Shown here: one piece after another, positions 53,514 through 63,169 of the stretch
How the letters are laid out: each line of letters starts with the position of its first letter
Numbering within the stretch: position 1 is the first letter of the stretch
Source of the DNA: JAFGPL01 sp963781805
Lineage (GTDB): Bacteria > Bacteroidota > Bacteroidia > Bacteroidales > UBA10428
Assembly: GCA_963781805.1 (NCBI GenBank)
Contig: CAWAHF010000004.1
Location: 1,612,001 to 1,676,000 of the forward strand
DNA: 64,000 nucleotides
Direction of reading: 5' to 3'
Notes under the pieces: model-generated
What the model saw: only the letters and a program-made list of their open reading frames with translations
Told to the model about the DNA's origin: nothing
Databases searched by the model: none
Position numbers and translations under genes: made by a program

Positions 53514-55418
53514 ATGATTCTTGCTATATTAGGACATTTAGAGGTATTAGATATTGCTGTAATATTAGTATTTCTTTTATTCAGCCTTGGTATTTCTGCC
53601 TATTATACTCGTAATGCAGGCAAGGACATAAGACAATTCTTTTTATCTGGCAGAAACCTGCCCTGGTATCTGGCCGGAACGGCAATGGTAGCAACCACCT
53701 TCGCCGCAGATACCCCCCTTGCTATTACCGAACTTATTGCAAAAAACGGAATAGCAGGAAACTGGCTTTGGTGGAACATGGCCTTCGGCGGATTACTAAC
53801 CGTTTTTTTCTTTTCAAGGTTGTGGAGACGTTCGGGAATTATTACCGATTTGGAATTTGTAGAATTCAGATATTCAGGTTTTGAAGCGTCTTTTCTCAGA
53901 GGATTCAGGGCAATCTACCTCGGATTATTTATGAATGCCATTGTACTTGGCTGGGTACATAAAGCCATGGAAAAAATTTTTCAGGTTACATTGCCTGGGT
54001 TTAATCCGTTTCTGCTTGTGGTAATTCTTGCCATTCTGATTTCATTGTATGCTTCAGCTTCGGGATTATTGGGTACTTCGAGAACAGACAGCTTTCAGTT
54101 TGTATTCGCCCTAACAGGTTGTATCATACTTGCTGTAATTATTGTGCGGCTACCCGAAGTGGGCGGAATTGTTGCCCTGAAATCAAAATTACAACCAGAG
54201 ATTCTTAATTTTTTTCCCAAGATTGGAAATACACCCGGTTTGCATTTAACCGGAGGGGTATTGGCGCTAACGGCTGGCGCATTTGCTGCCTATGTTGGTG
54301 TTCAATGGTGGTCATCGTGGTATCCGGGAGCAGATCCGGGAGGAGGAGGATATATTGCACAGCGTATTATGGCAGCAAAAGATGAAAAACACGGTCTGCT
54401 TGCAACCCTTTGGTTTAATATTGCTCATTATACCATTCGTCCCTGGCCATGGATTTTAGTTGCTTTGTCTGCCCTGGTTCTGTTACCAAGAAAATCTGAT
54501 CCCGATCTGATAAAAAAACAAAATCCTATGCTGTATGAAAAAGTAGTTCAGGCATATAAATCAAAAGAGTTGGTAAATTCAAAAGATCATACCCTATACT
54601 CGCCCGAATTTCTGGAAATGTACGAAACTTATGAAAATACGGTTGATCCCGGAATAATGTATCCTAAGCTTATGGTTAGATACCTCCCCTCCGGTTTGTT
54701 GGGATTATTACTGGCAGTTTTTATGGCCGCTTATATGTCAACAATCGCATCGCAACTGAATTGGGGAACCTCTTACATCATTAACGATTTCTATAAGCGG
54801 TTTATCAGGACAAATGCCACAGAAAAACATTATGTACTCATAGCCAGAATTGGAATTGTATTGATGGTTGCATTTTCGTTGTTAATTTCCAGCATTTTTC
54901 TTACAACTATCAAAGGAGCCTGGGAATTTATTATCAATGCCAGTGCAGGTATGGGAGCGGTGTTAATCCTTAGATGGTTCTGGTGGCGAATCAATGCCTG
55001 GTCTGAAATCTCAGCCATGCTTGCCCCATTGATTATCTATCCTCTTTCCGTTAAATTTCTCCATCTGGAATCCCCGCTCACACTCTATCCAACGGTAATC
55101 GGCACGACCATTATCTGGCTGATTGTAACATTTCTTACCAAACCCGTAAAACATGGTAAGCTTGTTGAATTTTATAAAGTTATTCATCCGGGTGGTCCCG
55201 GATGGAGAAAATTCAGGGTTGAATTTCCCGAAATCAAACCTGATGGGGGTTATTTAAAACAGTTTGTCAATTGGTTTTGTGGTATACTGGCAATTTACCT
55301 GGTTATGTATGGTACCGGGAGCATTATTTTTCATGAATATTTTAAAGGCCTTATTTCGCTCTCAATTGCTTTTGTTACCGGGTATATTATTTTTCTGAAC
55401 CTTAGAAATTTAAAATAG
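53514..55418 (+). CDS. Sodium/solute symporter (SSS family)
   Basis: The 634-residue membrane protein has about 13 membrane segments and the SSS family pattern: YYTRNAGKDIRQFFLSGRNLPWYLAGTAMVATTFAADTPLAITELI at the start, and a later YVGVQWWSSWYPGADPGGGGYIAQRIMAAKDEKHG. The Na+-site region FAADTPL is kept. A cytoplasmic insert (about 345-380) carries KKQNPMLYEKVVQAYK. The substrate cannot be told. The gene ends in a strong hairpin terminator. Confidence 0.9.
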   Translation: MILAILGHLEVLDIAVILVFLLFSLGISAYYTRNAGKDIRQFFLSGRNLPWYLAGTAMVATTFAADTPLAITELIAKNGIAGNWLWWNMAFGGLLTVFFFSRLWRRSGIITDLEFVEFRYSGFEASFLRGFRAIYLGLFMNAIVLGWVHKAMEKIFQVTLPGFNPFLLVVILAILISLYASASGLLGTSRTDSFQFVFALTGCIILAVIIVRLPEVGGIVALKSKLQPEILNFFPKIGNTPGLHLTGGVLALTAGAFAAYVGVQWWSSWYPGADPGGGGYIAQRIMAAKDEKHGLLATLWFNIAHYTIRPWPWILVALSALVLLPRKSDPDLIKKQNPMLYEKVVQAYKSKELVNSKDHTLYSPEFLEMYETYENTVDPGIMYPKLMVRYLPSGLLGLLLAVFMAAYMSTIASQLNWGTSYIINDFYKRFIRTNATEKHYVLIARIGIVLMVAFSLLISSIFLTTIKGAWEFIINASAGMGAVLILRWFWWRINAWSEISAMLAPLIIYPLSVKFLHLESPLTLYPTVIGTTIIWLIVTFLTKPVKHGKLVEFYKVIHPGGPGWRKFRVEFPEIKPDGGYLKQFVNWFCGILAIYLVMYGTGSIIFHEYFKGLISLSIAFVTGYIIFLNLRNLK

Positions 55419-55448
55419 TAAAATTTTATCTTCGAATTTCCATATAAA

Positions 55449-55472
55449 AAAAGGGGCGCAGAGCCCCTTTTC
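55449..55472. terminator. Bidirectional terminator between symporter and secreted TPR-like gene
   Basis: The perfect stem AAAAGGGGC/GCCCCTTTT with a 5-base loop is flanked by A and T runs on both sides, so it can serve both convergent genes. Confidence 0.88.
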
Positions 55473-55497
55473 AATGTCCTTAAATGTATCTTATATA

Positions 55498-56490
55498 TTA
55501 TAATGCGTTTGCTTCAGCACGTTTTTTACTGTCTTCTGCTATATTCTTAACTTCAGCCACGCCACCACCCATTTTCTTAATCTCACGGCACTTGTCCATG
55601 GATGTCAGACAGTCATCAAATTTTTTCATAAGTAACTGGCACATGCCGATATTATAAGTTGCAGCAAATGCAACATCCTTGTCTACCCTAACCTTTTTAG
55701 CTTCAGGATCAAATTCTGCAAGCGCTTTGTCCCAGATACCTATAGCTTGTTCAAATTTTTCACGGGCAGCTTCAACGGCATTTTCATCCTGCATTATAAT
55801 CTGACAAGCTTCATTGGCAACTGTAAATGCCTGATCAAAATCTGAATAATCAAATTTCTTTGGTTTAATGGTATATATATCAGGAGTAAACCAGCTTGGG
55901 TAATACCCAAAAAGACTGTTTAAATCGCTCTCAAGATTATCAATACCATTTTTCATAGCACTCTGCTTAATAGTACCTACCATATTTGAAAATTCTTTAT
56001 AGGCATCAGATGAATTACTTTTTTCTCCTGTAGCATGTTTACCTCCAAGGTCAAATTCTTTTGTATAGACAGGTTCATTCATATGGTTATAAACGATTGA
56101 TTTAATTTTATATGAAGAACTCCATGTATAATAATAATAGGTTTCTTTTTTTTCAACTCCATCTTTTTTATATGTTCTCACTGTAGTCTGAAGTTCGGGC
56201 CTGGTATATTCATATGGGTATTCATCAACGAATACTCTGAAATCTGATGATCCATCGATTGATTTTTGAAATCCTGCAACATTTATACCACCCATGATGA
56301 TATCTCGAATGTATTTATCACCTGAGGCAGTGTTAACTTCAATAACGTATGCTTTGTAATCTTTTGGCAAGGGTTTTAACGGTAATCTGATATAATTGTA
56401 CCTGCCAATATTGTTTTTATCAGGCTTTTGAGAAAATCCGGCTATCAAACACAAAACGGATAAAATAACTGTTCCAACAATTTTTTTCAT
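55498..56490 (-). CDS. Secreted protein with TPR-like C-terminus, unknown
   Basis: The 330-residue product has a signal (1-20, ending GFSQ), a beta-rich N-terminal half with RLPLKPLPKDYKAYVIEVNT and YPYEYTRPELQTTVRTYKK, and a helical C-terminal half with AAREKFEQAIGIWDKALAEFD and ATYNIGMCQLLMKKFDDCLTSM (TPR-like). I do not recognise a named family, but the build recurs in Bacteroidota. It is followed by a terminator. Confidence 0.65.
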   Translation of the reverse strand: MKKIVGTVILSVLCLIAGFSQKPDKNNIGRYNYIRLPLKPLPKDYKAYVIEVNTASGDKYIRDIIMGGINVAGFQKSIDGSSDFRVFVDEYPYEYTRPELQTTVRTYKKDGVEKKETYYYYTWSSSYKIKSIVYNHMNEPVYTKEFDLGGKHATGEKSNSSDAYKEFSNMVGTIKQSAMKNGIDNLESDLNSLFGYYPSWFTPDIYTIKPKKFDYSDFDQAFTVANEACQIIMQDENAVEAAREKFEQAIGIWDKALAEFDPEAKKVRVDKDVAFAATYNIGMCQLLMKKFDDCLTSMDKCREIKKMGGGVAEVKNIAEDSKKRAEANAL

Positions 56491-56528
56491 AGTGTAATAA
56501 TTTTTATAATGTTAATGATTGAATAGGT

Positions 56529-57083
56529 TTATTTCTTCATGTCTGAATAATTTACACTCCCATCGTGAAGAATATCCTTAAACTCTCCGGTAACAGTGTA
56601 AGTATTGTTATTTTTAATAAAGACAATATTAAAATCAAATTTGTATGTATCACCCTCTTTGGTTATAACCATGCTGCCTTCTTCTACCTGAGAATCCAAA
56701 AGAATGGTACCTGCTATCTGTTCTCCGGCATCATCATATTGGATATTATAGCCTGTTTTTACCCATGAGAATTCACCTGCCTGACTGGGAAAATATTCAT
56801 ATGTATAAGTGCCTTCTCCTATTTTTGTTGTGCTTGTGGAGTACAATTTGAATGTAAAGAAATGGGAAGGTTCATCACCTTCGGAAGATTGAAATCTAAT
56901 CCAATAGTTTCTATAGGAAATATCAGAATTTGTACCATAATCATCTGCTATTCCATAAGTAAGCAGATAACTGGTTCCGTTAATTTTAATATAACCTGCA
57001 TCTTCTTTTGTATCTGAAGAACAAGATGCAACTAATAATACTGCTCCAAACAGAATGGGAATAAATTTTATAACTTTTTTCAT
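56529..57083 (-). CDS. Lipoprotein, unknown
   Basis: The 184-residue product has a lipobox (VLLVASC) and a beta-rich body: YIKINGTSYLLTYGIADDYG, FFTFKLYSTSTTKIGEGTYTY and NTYTVTGEFKDI at the end. It resembles small beta-sandwich lipoproteins common in Bacteroidota surface layers. It is 39 bases from the next gene on the same strand. No function can be assigned. Confidence 0.65.
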   Translation of the reverse strand: MKKVIKFIPILFGAVLLVASCSSDTKEDAGYIKINGTSYLLTYGIADDYGTNSDISYRNYWIRFQSSEGDEPSHFFTFKLYSTSTTKIGEGTYTYEYFPSQAGEFSWVKTGYNIQYDDAGEQIAGTILLDSQVEEGSMVITKEGDTYKFDFNIVFIKNNNTYTVTGEFKDILHDGSVNYSDMKK

Positions 57084-57346
57084 ATTCTAAATTATTTATA
57101 ATTAATTTTTTAATTTTTAATCACTTTACGTCCCAATTATAAAAAGGTTCTAATTAGTTTTTAAAATTTTGAATCTAAATGTAAAAAAAGTTTAAATCCA
57201 TAAATGGCTAGTCTATTTAAAGTTATTAACAAGGGATTGAAAAATTTTCTAAAGAAGATGACTAAATAACTTAATTTCAAAGCATTAACCTAACTGGTAA
57301 ACTAAAAATTATTTACATGCAATAGGAAGTGATACAATTACTTTTT

Positions 57347-60300
57347 TTATGATAATGAATTACGCCTGTATTCTTTTGGTGAGATCCCAAATAATTCCCT
57401 GAAACATTTGCTGAAATATTTCACATCGTTAAAACCGGTAAGATACGCTGTTTCCGAAACATTTCGGTCAGATTCCTTCAATATACCTGCAGCATATTTC
57501 AATCGCATTTGCCTTATAAAATCAACCGGAGTGAGTCCTGTCAATCCTTTCACTTTATTGTACATTACAGTTCGGCTAAAAGTGGAAAGTTCAACAAGTC
57601 TTTCAACATTAAATTCTGGATTTGGATAATTTGTCTCAATGATGCTCACAATATTTTTCATGAATTCATCATCCTTGGGAGTTATTTTTATTTCATCCGG
57701 TTCAACATATTTCTTTTCGCTATATCTGCGAATGACAAATTCACGCTGTTTGAGAATATTTTTTAGAACTGCCATCAGGTAACCTGCATTAAAAGGTTTT
57801 AAAATATAAGCTTCAGCACCCGAGTCTACACCGAGTATCTGATCTTCGATGGCAGATTTTGCAGTCAACATAACAATAGGAATGTGAGATGTTTCGATAT
57901 GGCTTTTAACCAGCTTTGTCATTTCAATACCATCCATCACAGGCATCATAACATCTGTGATTATTATTTCTGGATGAAAACGATCAAGAATTTCCAAACC
58001 TTCCCTGCCGTTTGCAACAGATTTTAGTTCGAAAAAACCGGAGAGTATTTTGTGTAAATAAAGAATAATTTCGGTATTATCTTCAACAATCAGTATTTTT
58101 GGAACAGTATTAATTGCATTATATATCGGCTTTAAAATCCCATTGTCGGTATTTTCCAGGGATATTTCAGTAGTATGTTTCATTTGTTCTGCTTCTGCAT
58201 GTGGGTTTATTTCCATGTCTTTAAAATGATCTTTTCCCAAGACTACCCGAATCCTGAAACATGACCCCTTTCCTGCTTCGCTTTCCACTAAGATTTCTCC
58301 TTTATGAAGTTTCATAATCTCATAGGATAAATTAAGTCCAATTCCGGTTCCCTCCAGAGATGAATTTGAATCGGAAAGCGGTGTAAACCGTTGAAAAAGG
58401 ACATTAAGTTTTTCGGGAGGTATACCAGGCCCCTCATCCGAAACAACCACTTCAGCATATTCAGAGTCTATCCTGGAAACTTCGATGGTTACTGATTTAT
58501 TCTCCCGGGTATATTTAAATGCATTCGAAAGTATATTGAAAACTACAGAATCAAATTTATTCGGATCCACAAAAACAAGGATCGATTCTTCCACTGACCG
58601 AAAATCGAATGCAATATTTTTATGTTTTGCAATTGGAGTAAAATGTATAAAAATTTCTCTAACAAAGGAAACGAGATTAACTTCCTGGATTTTGAGGTTC
58701 ATTTTACCTTTCTGAATTTTTCTAAAATCCAATAACTGATTTATAAGTCTTAACATTCGTTTGCTGTTCCTTTCCATTATTTCAATTCTTTCAGCCAACA
58801 TTACAGGAAGATTTTTAATGGATTTAATATCTTCAATAGGTCCAAGAATAAGTGTCAATGGAGTTCTGATTTCGTGAGAGATATTGGTAAAAAACTGTAA
58901 TTTAATATCGTTGACCCGTCGTTCTACTTTCAAATCGTTCTGAAGCCTGTAATAATTCAGAAATACACGCCATGAAATGTAGATTATAAGTGAAATCAAT
59001 ACAAAGTATATAATGATAGCCCACCTGCTTTTATACCAGGGAGGAAGTATTTTAATAAAAATTGATGTTGGATGTTGATTCATCATGCCGTCCCAACCGG
59101 CTGCCCTAATCCTGAAAATATATTGTCCGGGCAATAAATTCGTATACGTAGCCTTTCGCTGATTTCCCACAATATTCCAGTCTTTATCAAAATTTTCCAA
59201 TATAAATTCATATTTATTCTGGTCGGGAGCAAAATAACTTAACGCTGCATATTCGAAACTGAAACTGTTTTGATAATATTTTAAAACAATTGAATCTAAT
59301 GATTCAACCGATTGTTTTATGGGCGCCTCAGGATCGCGAAAATCAACGGTGCGGTTAAACAGCTGAAAATTGGTAATTACAACGGGGGCAATGTATTTCG
59401 ATTTATTAATCTGTTCAGGATCAATTACCAATATGCCATTTATGCTGCCAAAGATTAATTTACCTGTTGCCGTTTTACAGCAGGTATTTTCTGAAAAATT
59501 TTCCGAAAAAAGCCCGCTATTGCTGTCATAATTTTCGAATGTGCCCTTTTTTTTGTCAAGGTTTGAGATGCCTTTTTCTGTACTAAACCATATTCCCTTA
59601 TCCTGATCTTCAAGAATTGCAAAAACGGCATCATTTAACAGTCCGTCGCTTTTCCTGTAATGTTTAAATGTAGCTTTCTGATTAGTTAAACCTGTTAAAA
59701 AATTAACTCCGCCTCCAAAGGTTGCAAACCAAAGATTGTGTTCAGAGTCCTCGAAAATATGTACAATATCATTATAACTGATCGTATTGATATCCTGGGG
59801 ATCATATAAAAAGGTTCTGAATTTCAGGGTGTCATCTTTTGCCGATAAGTTTTCCAACAGATTTAGCCCGAATGTTGTGGCCACCCATAGTCTTTCTTTT
59901 GAATCTTCATATATATATCTGATATCGTTACTTGACAACGTACTGTTTCCGGTGTTTACTTTTCTGCAATAAATTCTGTCTCTGGTGCGGGAACGTATCA
60001 GACTCAATCCGCCGCCATAGGTGCCAATCCAAATCTTACTTTCTGAATCCTGAAAAATTGAATATACAAAGTTATGACACAGCGATGTGCTGTCACCGGG
60101 GATATTTTTATAAGAATAAAACCTGATTTTACGATAAAAATCAGGGTTATCAGACAAGGGGACTGAACTTACCACAATACCACCTCCTTTGGAGCCCATC
60201 CAGATATAGCCTATGTTATCCTCCATAATCGTGTAAACATTGTAACCTGGCAATTTGGAATTTAACAAAGGCAGGTATTCCAGTGTGTTATATAATTTGA

Positions 60301-61786
60301 AATCCGGAGTATAAATGTACACAATGCCCGATTTTGTGGCAATCCAGAAATATCCATTACTATCCTGATAAACACACCTAACCACATTGTCTGCAAGATT
60401 ATTCAGTTTCTGCTTTGGCAGTATTTGCCTGAAGGAAGGATTTGATATGACGACCTTGTTTATCCCCCCGTTAAACTGACCTGTTCCCACCCATAAAAGA
60501 CCCGATTTATCTTCGGAAATACAATGCACAAAATCTGAACTGATGGTATAAGGTGAATTCGGAATATTTCTGTAAAAAACAAAAGAATCATTTTGCCGGT
60601 CAAACAAAGCTAGTCCTCCTCCATGTATCCCTATCCAGAGATTTTTTTCATGGTCCTCATAAAAATAGGGTCGTTCATCGTCTATTACCGGTTCGATTTC
60701 TTTCGGAGTCATAACAAAATGCCTGCTTATCCCATTAAACGGATTGATTTTAACTACTCCGAATTTTTCTGTTTTCATCCAGATGATACCATATGAATCT
60801 TCAAAAACTGTGATTACGTTATGACCATAGGTATTAAAAGATTTTAGACTATTATCTGCAGGATTAAATAAAAATAGTCCATTTTCTTTTGTACTGATAA
60901 TTAATTGTCCCGACTTTTTGGTTTTTATAAGTGTTTTAATCTCAATTCCGTTTAAATGTTTTAATACATTCTGTGGTTTTTCAAATTTCAGTGTAGTTAG
61001 ATTGTATAATAAAATACCACCTTTTTTTGTACCAAAATAAAGATACCCATCAAAGAGTTCGGCGCTTGTAAATTGAAAATTAGCATAAAGATGATTGAAA
61101 TAAGGGGATTCCTTTTTGAGCTCGGATTTTTTAAGAAGATTTAATCCTCTGTTCGTACCAATAAATAGGTTATTCTTATTATCTCCAATAATAAAATTTA
61201 CTGTATTGTTAGTTATACTGCTTAATCCTCTGCTTAAAAACTGGGAAGTTTTGTATCTCTTATCTTTTGGATCGTATAGTAAATAATATGCGCCTGAGTT
61301 ACTGGAACCTAACCAAATCTCATCTTTTGAAGGCTGATAACTACAGTTTATGATACTGTTTTTTTCTTCCAGAGATTTATTATAAAACGGAAAAGTTATG
61401 AATTCTTCGCTTTCAGGAATATAATAGTGGTAATATCCCTCATAGGTTTTCACCCACAATATTTCAAGCGAATCTTCCCATATACCAGATATCCTGTTAT
61501 GTGTGAGTGCATTCTTTTCCCCTTCTTCCGATTTGAATATTTTAAAATTAATTCCGTCAAAACGGTTCAGACCATCCATGGTACCGAACCACATAAAACC
61601 CTGATGATCACAGAACATACTTAACACATTATTCTGAGAAAGGCCCGATCGGGTATCCAGATGTTCAAATCTTTCTATTTCCAGACTCTTAGCAAACTGA
61701 GCGCAACAAATAAATAATCCGATGAAAAAAAATAATTTCAATTGGGGTTTTAAAAACTGAAATATATCAAACTTCATAGTAATCAT
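57347..61786 (-). CDS. Hybrid two-component system regulator (HTCS)
   Basis: The 1479-residue protein is a one-protein two-component system that senses sugars in the periplasm. After a signal/anchor there are about 14 beta-propeller repeats in two blades (to about 790, each like GLSQNNVLSMFCDHQGFMWFGTMDGL), a Y_Y_Y domain (about 800-900), a membrane segment (about 912-935), HisKA with FTNISHEIRTPL (His about 969), HATPase with GTGIGLNLS, a receiver with DVMMPVMDG (Asp about 1276), and a C-terminal AraC-type HTH (about 1370-1479). It probably switches on the divergent GH105 gene. A second ATG at 61777 could be the start. Confidence 0.95.
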   Translation of the reverse strand: MITMKFDIFQFLKPQLKLFFFIGLFICCAQFAKSLEIERFEHLDTRSGLSQNNVLSMFCDHQGFMWFGTMDGLNRFDGINFKIFKSEEGEKNALTHNRISGIWEDSLEILWVKTYEGYYHYYIPESEEFITFPFYNKSLEEKNSIINCSYQPSKDEIWLGSSNSGAYYLLYDPKDKRYKTSQFLSRGLSSITNNTVNFIIGDNKNNLFIGTNRGLNLLKKSELKKESPYFNHLYANFQFTSAELFDGYLYFGTKKGGILLYNLTTLKFEKPQNVLKHLNGIEIKTLIKTKKSGQLIISTKENGLFLFNPADNSLKSFNTYGHNVITVFEDSYGIIWMKTEKFGVVKINPFNGISRHFVMTPKEIEPVIDDERPYFYEDHEKNLWIGIHGGGLALFDRQNDSFVFYRNIPNSPYTISSDFVHCISEDKSGLLWVGTGQFNGGINKVVISNPSFRQILPKQKLNNLADNVVRCVYQDSNGYFWIATKSGIVYIYTPDFKLYNTLEYLPLLNSKLPGYNVYTIMEDNIGYIWMGSKGGGIVVSSVPLSDNPDFYRKIRFYSYKNIPGDSTSLCHNFVYSIFQDSESKIWIGTYGGGLSLIRSRTRDRIYCRKVNTGNSTLSSNDIRYIYEDSKERLWVATTFGLNLLENLSAKDDTLKFRTFLYDPQDINTISYNDIVHIFEDSEHNLWFATFGGGVNFLTGLTNQKATFKHYRKSDGLLNDAVFAILEDQDKGIWFSTEKGISNLDKKKGTFENYDSNSGLFSENFSENTCCKTATGKLIFGSINGILVIDPEQINKSKYIAPVVITNFQLFNRTVDFRDPEAPIKQSVESLDSIVLKYYQNSFSFEYAALSYFAPDQNKYEFILENFDKDWNIVGNQRKATYTNLLPGQYIFRIRAAGWDGMMNQHPTSIFIKILPPWYKSRWAIIIYFVLISLIIYISWRVFLNYYRLQNDLKVERRVNDIKLQFFTNISHEIRTPLTLILGPIEDIKSIKNLPVMLAERIEIMERNSKRMLRLINQLLDFRKIQKGKMNLKIQEVNLVSFVREIFIHFTPIAKHKNIAFDFRSVEESILVFVDPNKFDSVVFNILSNAFKYTRENKSVTIEVSRIDSEYAEVVVSDEGPGIPPEKLNVLFQRFTPLSDSNSSLEGTGIGLNLSYEIMKLHKGEILVESEAGKGSCFRIRVVLGKDHFKDMEINPHAEAEQMKHTTEISLENTDNGILKPIYNAINTVPKILIVEDNTEIILYLHKILSGFFELKSVANGREGLEILDRFHPEIIITDVMMPVMDGIEMTKLVKSHIETSHIPIVMLTAKSAIEDQILGVDSGAEAYILKPFNAGYLMAVLKNILKQREFVIRRYSEKKYVEPDEIKITPKDDEFMKNIVSIIETNYPNPEFNVERLVELSTFSRTVMYNKVKGLTGLTPVDFIRQMRLKYAAGILKESDRNVSETAYLTGFNDVKYFSKCFRELFGISPKEYRRNSLS

Positions 61787-61803
61787 AGGGTGATATCAGC
61801 CAT

Positions 61804-61811
61804 CAAAGGTA
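61804..61811 (-). promoter_or_regulatory. Putative -7 box of the HTCS gene
   Basis: The reverse strand reads TACCTTTG, a full match to TAnnTTTG, 18 bases before the HTCS start. No good -33 box was found. Confidence 0.4.
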
Positions 61812-61912
61812 TAAAAAATGTGGTAAAAAAATTCCGATACAGATAATTCTGAATAACTATTTACCTACCATAATCCGATAATTTGTCTACCTATTTTAAA
61901 ATAAGACTGCTC

Positions 61913-61920
61913 TAAATTTG
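61913..61920 (+). promoter_or_regulatory. Putative -7 box of the GH105 gene
   Basis: TAAATTTG matches TAnnTTTG and lies 30 bases before the GH105 start. The divergent 163-base gap with the HTCS gene is the likely site of regulator binding. Confidence 0.45.
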
Positions 61921-61949
61921 CTAACCTTAACATTAACACCCTTTGCTTA

Positions 61950-63125
61950 ATGAAATATATAATTTATTCTATACTACTTATTTTTTTGGTCTGTTGTCAT
62001 TCACAAAAACATGGAAGTACCGGAAATTCAGGCAATTGGTCCATCCGGATGGCAGATGCTGCTATGCAAAGGTTCGATAGTCTCTGCAATTATAATCATC
62101 CAGATTCCATCAGATGGCAATATGACATTGCCATGCTTGGTCAAGCCATAGATAAGCTTGGATATCTTGATGAAAAATATTCTAAATACCATGAAGATTT
62201 TATCGATTATTTTGTGCAGGATGATGGAATTATAAGCACTTACACCCTTGAAGATTATAATCTTGATAATGTAAATCCTGCAAAAGGATTAATAACCGTT
62301 TACAAGCGAAAAGGTGACGAAAAATACCTTATAGCTATCAATACGATTATAAAACAATTGAAACATCAGCCCGAAACCCATACCGGTGGGTACTGGCACA
62401 AGAAAAAGTATCCCTGGCAGATGTGGCTGGATGGAATATATATGGCATCACCCTTTCTGGCACAATATGCAAGGGAATTAAATCAACCGGAATGGTTTGA
62501 TACCCTTTCTCATCAAATGATACTTATATATTATAAGACGTTAAATCCCAAGACCGGTTTATTGTATCATGCCTGGGATGAATCCAGGTCGCAGCGGTGG
62601 TGTAATCCCGAAACAGGGCAGTCGCGGGAATTCTGGGGAAGGGCCATGGGATGGTATATGATGTCACTTGTAGATGTGCTTGAATATTTACCCCAAGACT
62701 ATAAAACAAGAGATACCTTAATACAAATTTTAAATAATACATCAGAAGCATTGTTAACCTATCGGGACAAAGAGACCGGACTATGGTATCAAATCATTGA
62801 TAAACAAGGTGTTGAAGGAAATTATTTAGAGGCTTCCTGCTCAGCTATGTTCACTTATGCATTTGCAAAAGGTGCGAAAAAAGGCTATCTTCCTGAAAAA
62901 TTTTTAGATTTTTCTGAAGAATGTTTCGATTCTATGATAAAAAATTTTATATTTACAGGCGAAAATGGTTTACCGGTTATGACAAACATTTGCGGTTCGG
63001 CTGGTTTGGGAGGTGAACCTTATCGTGACGGAAGCTATGAGTATTATATACACGAAAAAAGAGTCGATAATGACGCCAAAGGCGTTGCCCCATTTATTCT
63101 TGCAGCTATTGTTCTCGAAAAATAA
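61950..63125 (+). CDS. GH105 unsaturated glucuronyl/rhamnogalacturonyl hydrolase (lipoprotein)
   Basis: The enzyme removes an unsaturated uronic acid from the end of pectin-type fragments made by polysaccharide lyases. The 391-residue chain has a lipoprotein-like signal (IFLVCC), the (alpha/alpha)6 barrel pattern with GGYWHKKKYPWQMWLDGIYMASPF, in which Asp161 matches the catalytic Asp of YteR, and later HAWDES and SREFWGRAMGWYMM. It is a single-domain enzyme. It sits next to the HTCS gene, divergent, and is followed by another exported protein, so it is probably the start of a pectin or related uronic-acid polysaccharide locus. Confidence 0.92.
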   Translation: MKYIIYSILLIFLVCCHSQKHGSTGNSGNWSIRMADAAMQRFDSLCNYNHPDSIRWQYDIAMLGQAIDKLGYLDEKYSKYHEDFIDYFVQDDGIISTYTLEDYNLDNVNPAKGLITVYKRKGDEKYLIAINTIIKQLKHQPETHTGGYWHKKKYPWQMWLDGIYMASPFLAQYARELNQPEWFDTLSHQMILIYYKTLNPKTGLLYHAWDESRSQRWCNPETGQSREFWGRAMGWYMMSLVDVLEYLPQDYKTRDTLIQILNNTSEALLTYRDKETGLWYQIIDKQGVEGNYLEASCSAMFTYAFAKGAKKGYLPEKFLDFSEECFDSMIKNFIFTGENGLPVMTNICGSAGLGGEPYRDGSYEYYIHEKRVDNDAKGVAPFILAAIVLEK

Positions 63126-63169
63126 ATATTAAACGAAAAATTTTTATTATTAACCAAATTCAACAAACT